Below are positions 62,875 through 64,000 of a DNA stretch of 64,000 bases, piece by piece (positions within the stretch are counted from its first letter, which is position 1; every line of letters starts with the position of its first letter). A program made the translations under genes and the position numbers. Source of the stretch: Pyxicephalus adspersus (Eukaryota > Chordata > Amphibia > Anura > Pyxicephalidae); NCBI RefSeq assembly GCF_032062135.1, contig NC_092869.1, positions 42,843,040 to 42,907,039 on the forward strand, in the 5' to 3' direction. The notes under the pieces are model-generated. The model was not told where the DNA came from and ran no database searches. It saw only the letters and a program-made list of their open reading frames with translations.

Positions 62875-64000
62875 TCAATCTTCCGTCTCCTCGTACGTGG
62901 TCTCATCAAAGGGCCGGTCCAGGAGAGGCACAAAGTGGTGGCGGGAGTACTTAAGCTGCAGGAGGTCTCCAACCTCACTGATCTTGGTCAGGGCCTGTGG
63001 AGACACAAAACAGGGCTTAGAATACAAGGAACAAGGGTGCAGGAGGAGGAAAGCGAGGAGTGCAGGGGTAGAATGCACTAAAGACAAGGATGGAGGGAAC
63101 ACCATATTATCTCCCTCCCTGCAGAAAAGGTTATGAAGCAAGAAAGATGCCACAGAGGTGACAAGCATGTAGCAAGTAAAGTCTCCTGATCTGCACACAT
63201 GCTGCAGGTTGGTACTGAATGGGATCGGAATGACATGCAGGAAACAGATCCAAAAATCAGCAGTGACTTCATATTTCCTTTCAGCCTTATTAGAACTGGA
63301 AACATCTGGGGCCCCTATTGTGATGGTCAGTGAGGGCCCCAAAATTACTGTCCTAACTAATGGCAGATTGGCCCTAGACACACAGAGGTGCTTGGAAATA
63401 GCAACCACCTCTATCCTCAACAGGAAGATAGCAGGGCAGAAAAGACTCACCAGGTCCAACATCTCCTTGGTATGCGCAGCTGACACACAGAAGCGTGCTC
63501 TGGACTCGATGATGGGGGTGGCAGGAAAACCCACAACCACCACACCAATATTCCTCTTCAGCATCTCCCGGCCAAATGCCCTGCAGAGAAAATACAGGAA
63601 AGCTGTAATACCCAGCGGGGTCACCAGTCCAGATCCAGGGAGCTGATAATCTCTCATGTGGAGGGGTCGTATCACAGTCTTGCCTAACCCTGCACCGCTT
63701 CATTCACTAAGAGTAAAGGCCCGCTGATACCGCTGTCCTGTCACACAACAAACCCCACACTCACCCAATCTTGGCCGGCATATAAAGCATCAACGGGACC
63801 ACCGGGGAGTCGCTGTTGCCATAAATGATGAATCCCATCTCGGTCAAACGGCGTCTGAAATATCGCGTGTTCTCAGCCAATTGCTCCACGCGCTGCCGAC
63901 CTGCATGCAAAAAGAGAGAGGATGAAAAGCTATGGTGGGGCAGAGAGAGACTCCAAATACCCCAGGGGCAGATTTATTTCCAGGAGACATTTGCAGCACA
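62875..64000 (-). CDS. sptlc2: Serine palmitoyltransferase subunit 2 (C-terminal part)
   Basis: SPTLC2 is the PLP-binding subunit of serine palmitoyltransferase, the ER enzyme that condenses serine and palmitoyl-CoA in the first step of sphingolipid synthesis. Only the last three exons are inside the window: 63900-63765, 63578-63451 and 62994-62875, giving the final 127 or so residues in phase. They include [40 protein letters not shown] and the C-terminal tail [13 protein letters not shown] with a stop at 62875-62877. The PLP lysine and the rest of the catalytic domain lie beyond the right edge. Transcription runs leftward towards ism2, so the two genes are in tandem. Confidence 0.96.

Overview
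The window is nuclear DNA from a vertebrate, almost certainly a frog. It holds intron-split genes with GT-AG junctions, short introns packed with tandem repeats, and several copies of a retroelement tail I associate with anuran genomes. The gene order is that of the human 14q24.3 block POMT2-GSTZ1-TMED8-SAMD15-NOXRED1-VIPAS39-AHSA1-ISM2-SPTLC2. I cannot name the species. All exon models below were made by eye from splice sites, reading phase and remembered family sequence. The nine complete models keep phase from start to stop.

Layout. 1-4.3 kb: no gene found, a 31-bp minisatellite and a decayed Tc1/mariner copy. 5.2-16.0 kb (-): pomt2, 20 exons found, with one expected in-frame exon not visible. 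17.0-20.1 kb (+): gstz1, 9 exons, 216 aa. 20.5-24.6 kb (-): an 11-exon, 520-aa gene with a six-bladed Kelch propeller and an unrecognised N-terminal half; I know of no mammalian gene in this slot. 27.5-31.5 kb (-): tmed8, 6 exons, 318 aa. 31.7-32.6 kb (+): a short SAM-only samd15. 33.0-35.4 kb (-): noxred1, 6 coding exons, 336 aa, with a 2.5-kb 33-bp satellite upstream. 39.1-47.0 kb (-): vipas39, 19 coding exons, 490 aa. 49.0-55.0 kb (+): ahsa1, 9 exons, 337 aa. 56.9-60.2 kb (-): an isthmin (ism2 by position), 5 exons, 392 aa. 62.9 kb to the right edge (-): the last three exons of sptlc2.

The genes form no single pathway. They cover protein O-mannosylation (POMT2), tyrosine catabolism (GSTZ1), Golgi-type GOLD-domain trafficking (TMED8), VPS33B-linked endosomal sorting (VIPAS39), HSP90 stimulation (AHSA1), a secreted TSP1/AMOP protein (ISM2) and sphingolipid synthesis (SPTLC2). 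Their proximity is old conserved synteny. Promoters are compact: pomt2/gstz1 and tmed8/samd15 are head to head, while gstz1/Kelch, samd15/noxred1 and ahsa1/ism2 are tail to tail.

The main unusual features are the extra Kelch gene, about fifteen unrelated minisatellites in 64 kb (several open in multiple frames, so they create long spurious ORFs), the missing pomt2 exon, a duplicated CTCF-like site, and two arrays rich in TCATGTGA. I found no prokaryotic-type system, CRISPR array or convincing tRNA. Three N gaps (33445-33543, 47528-47816, 57428-57705) mark the draft assembly; two lie inside repeats.
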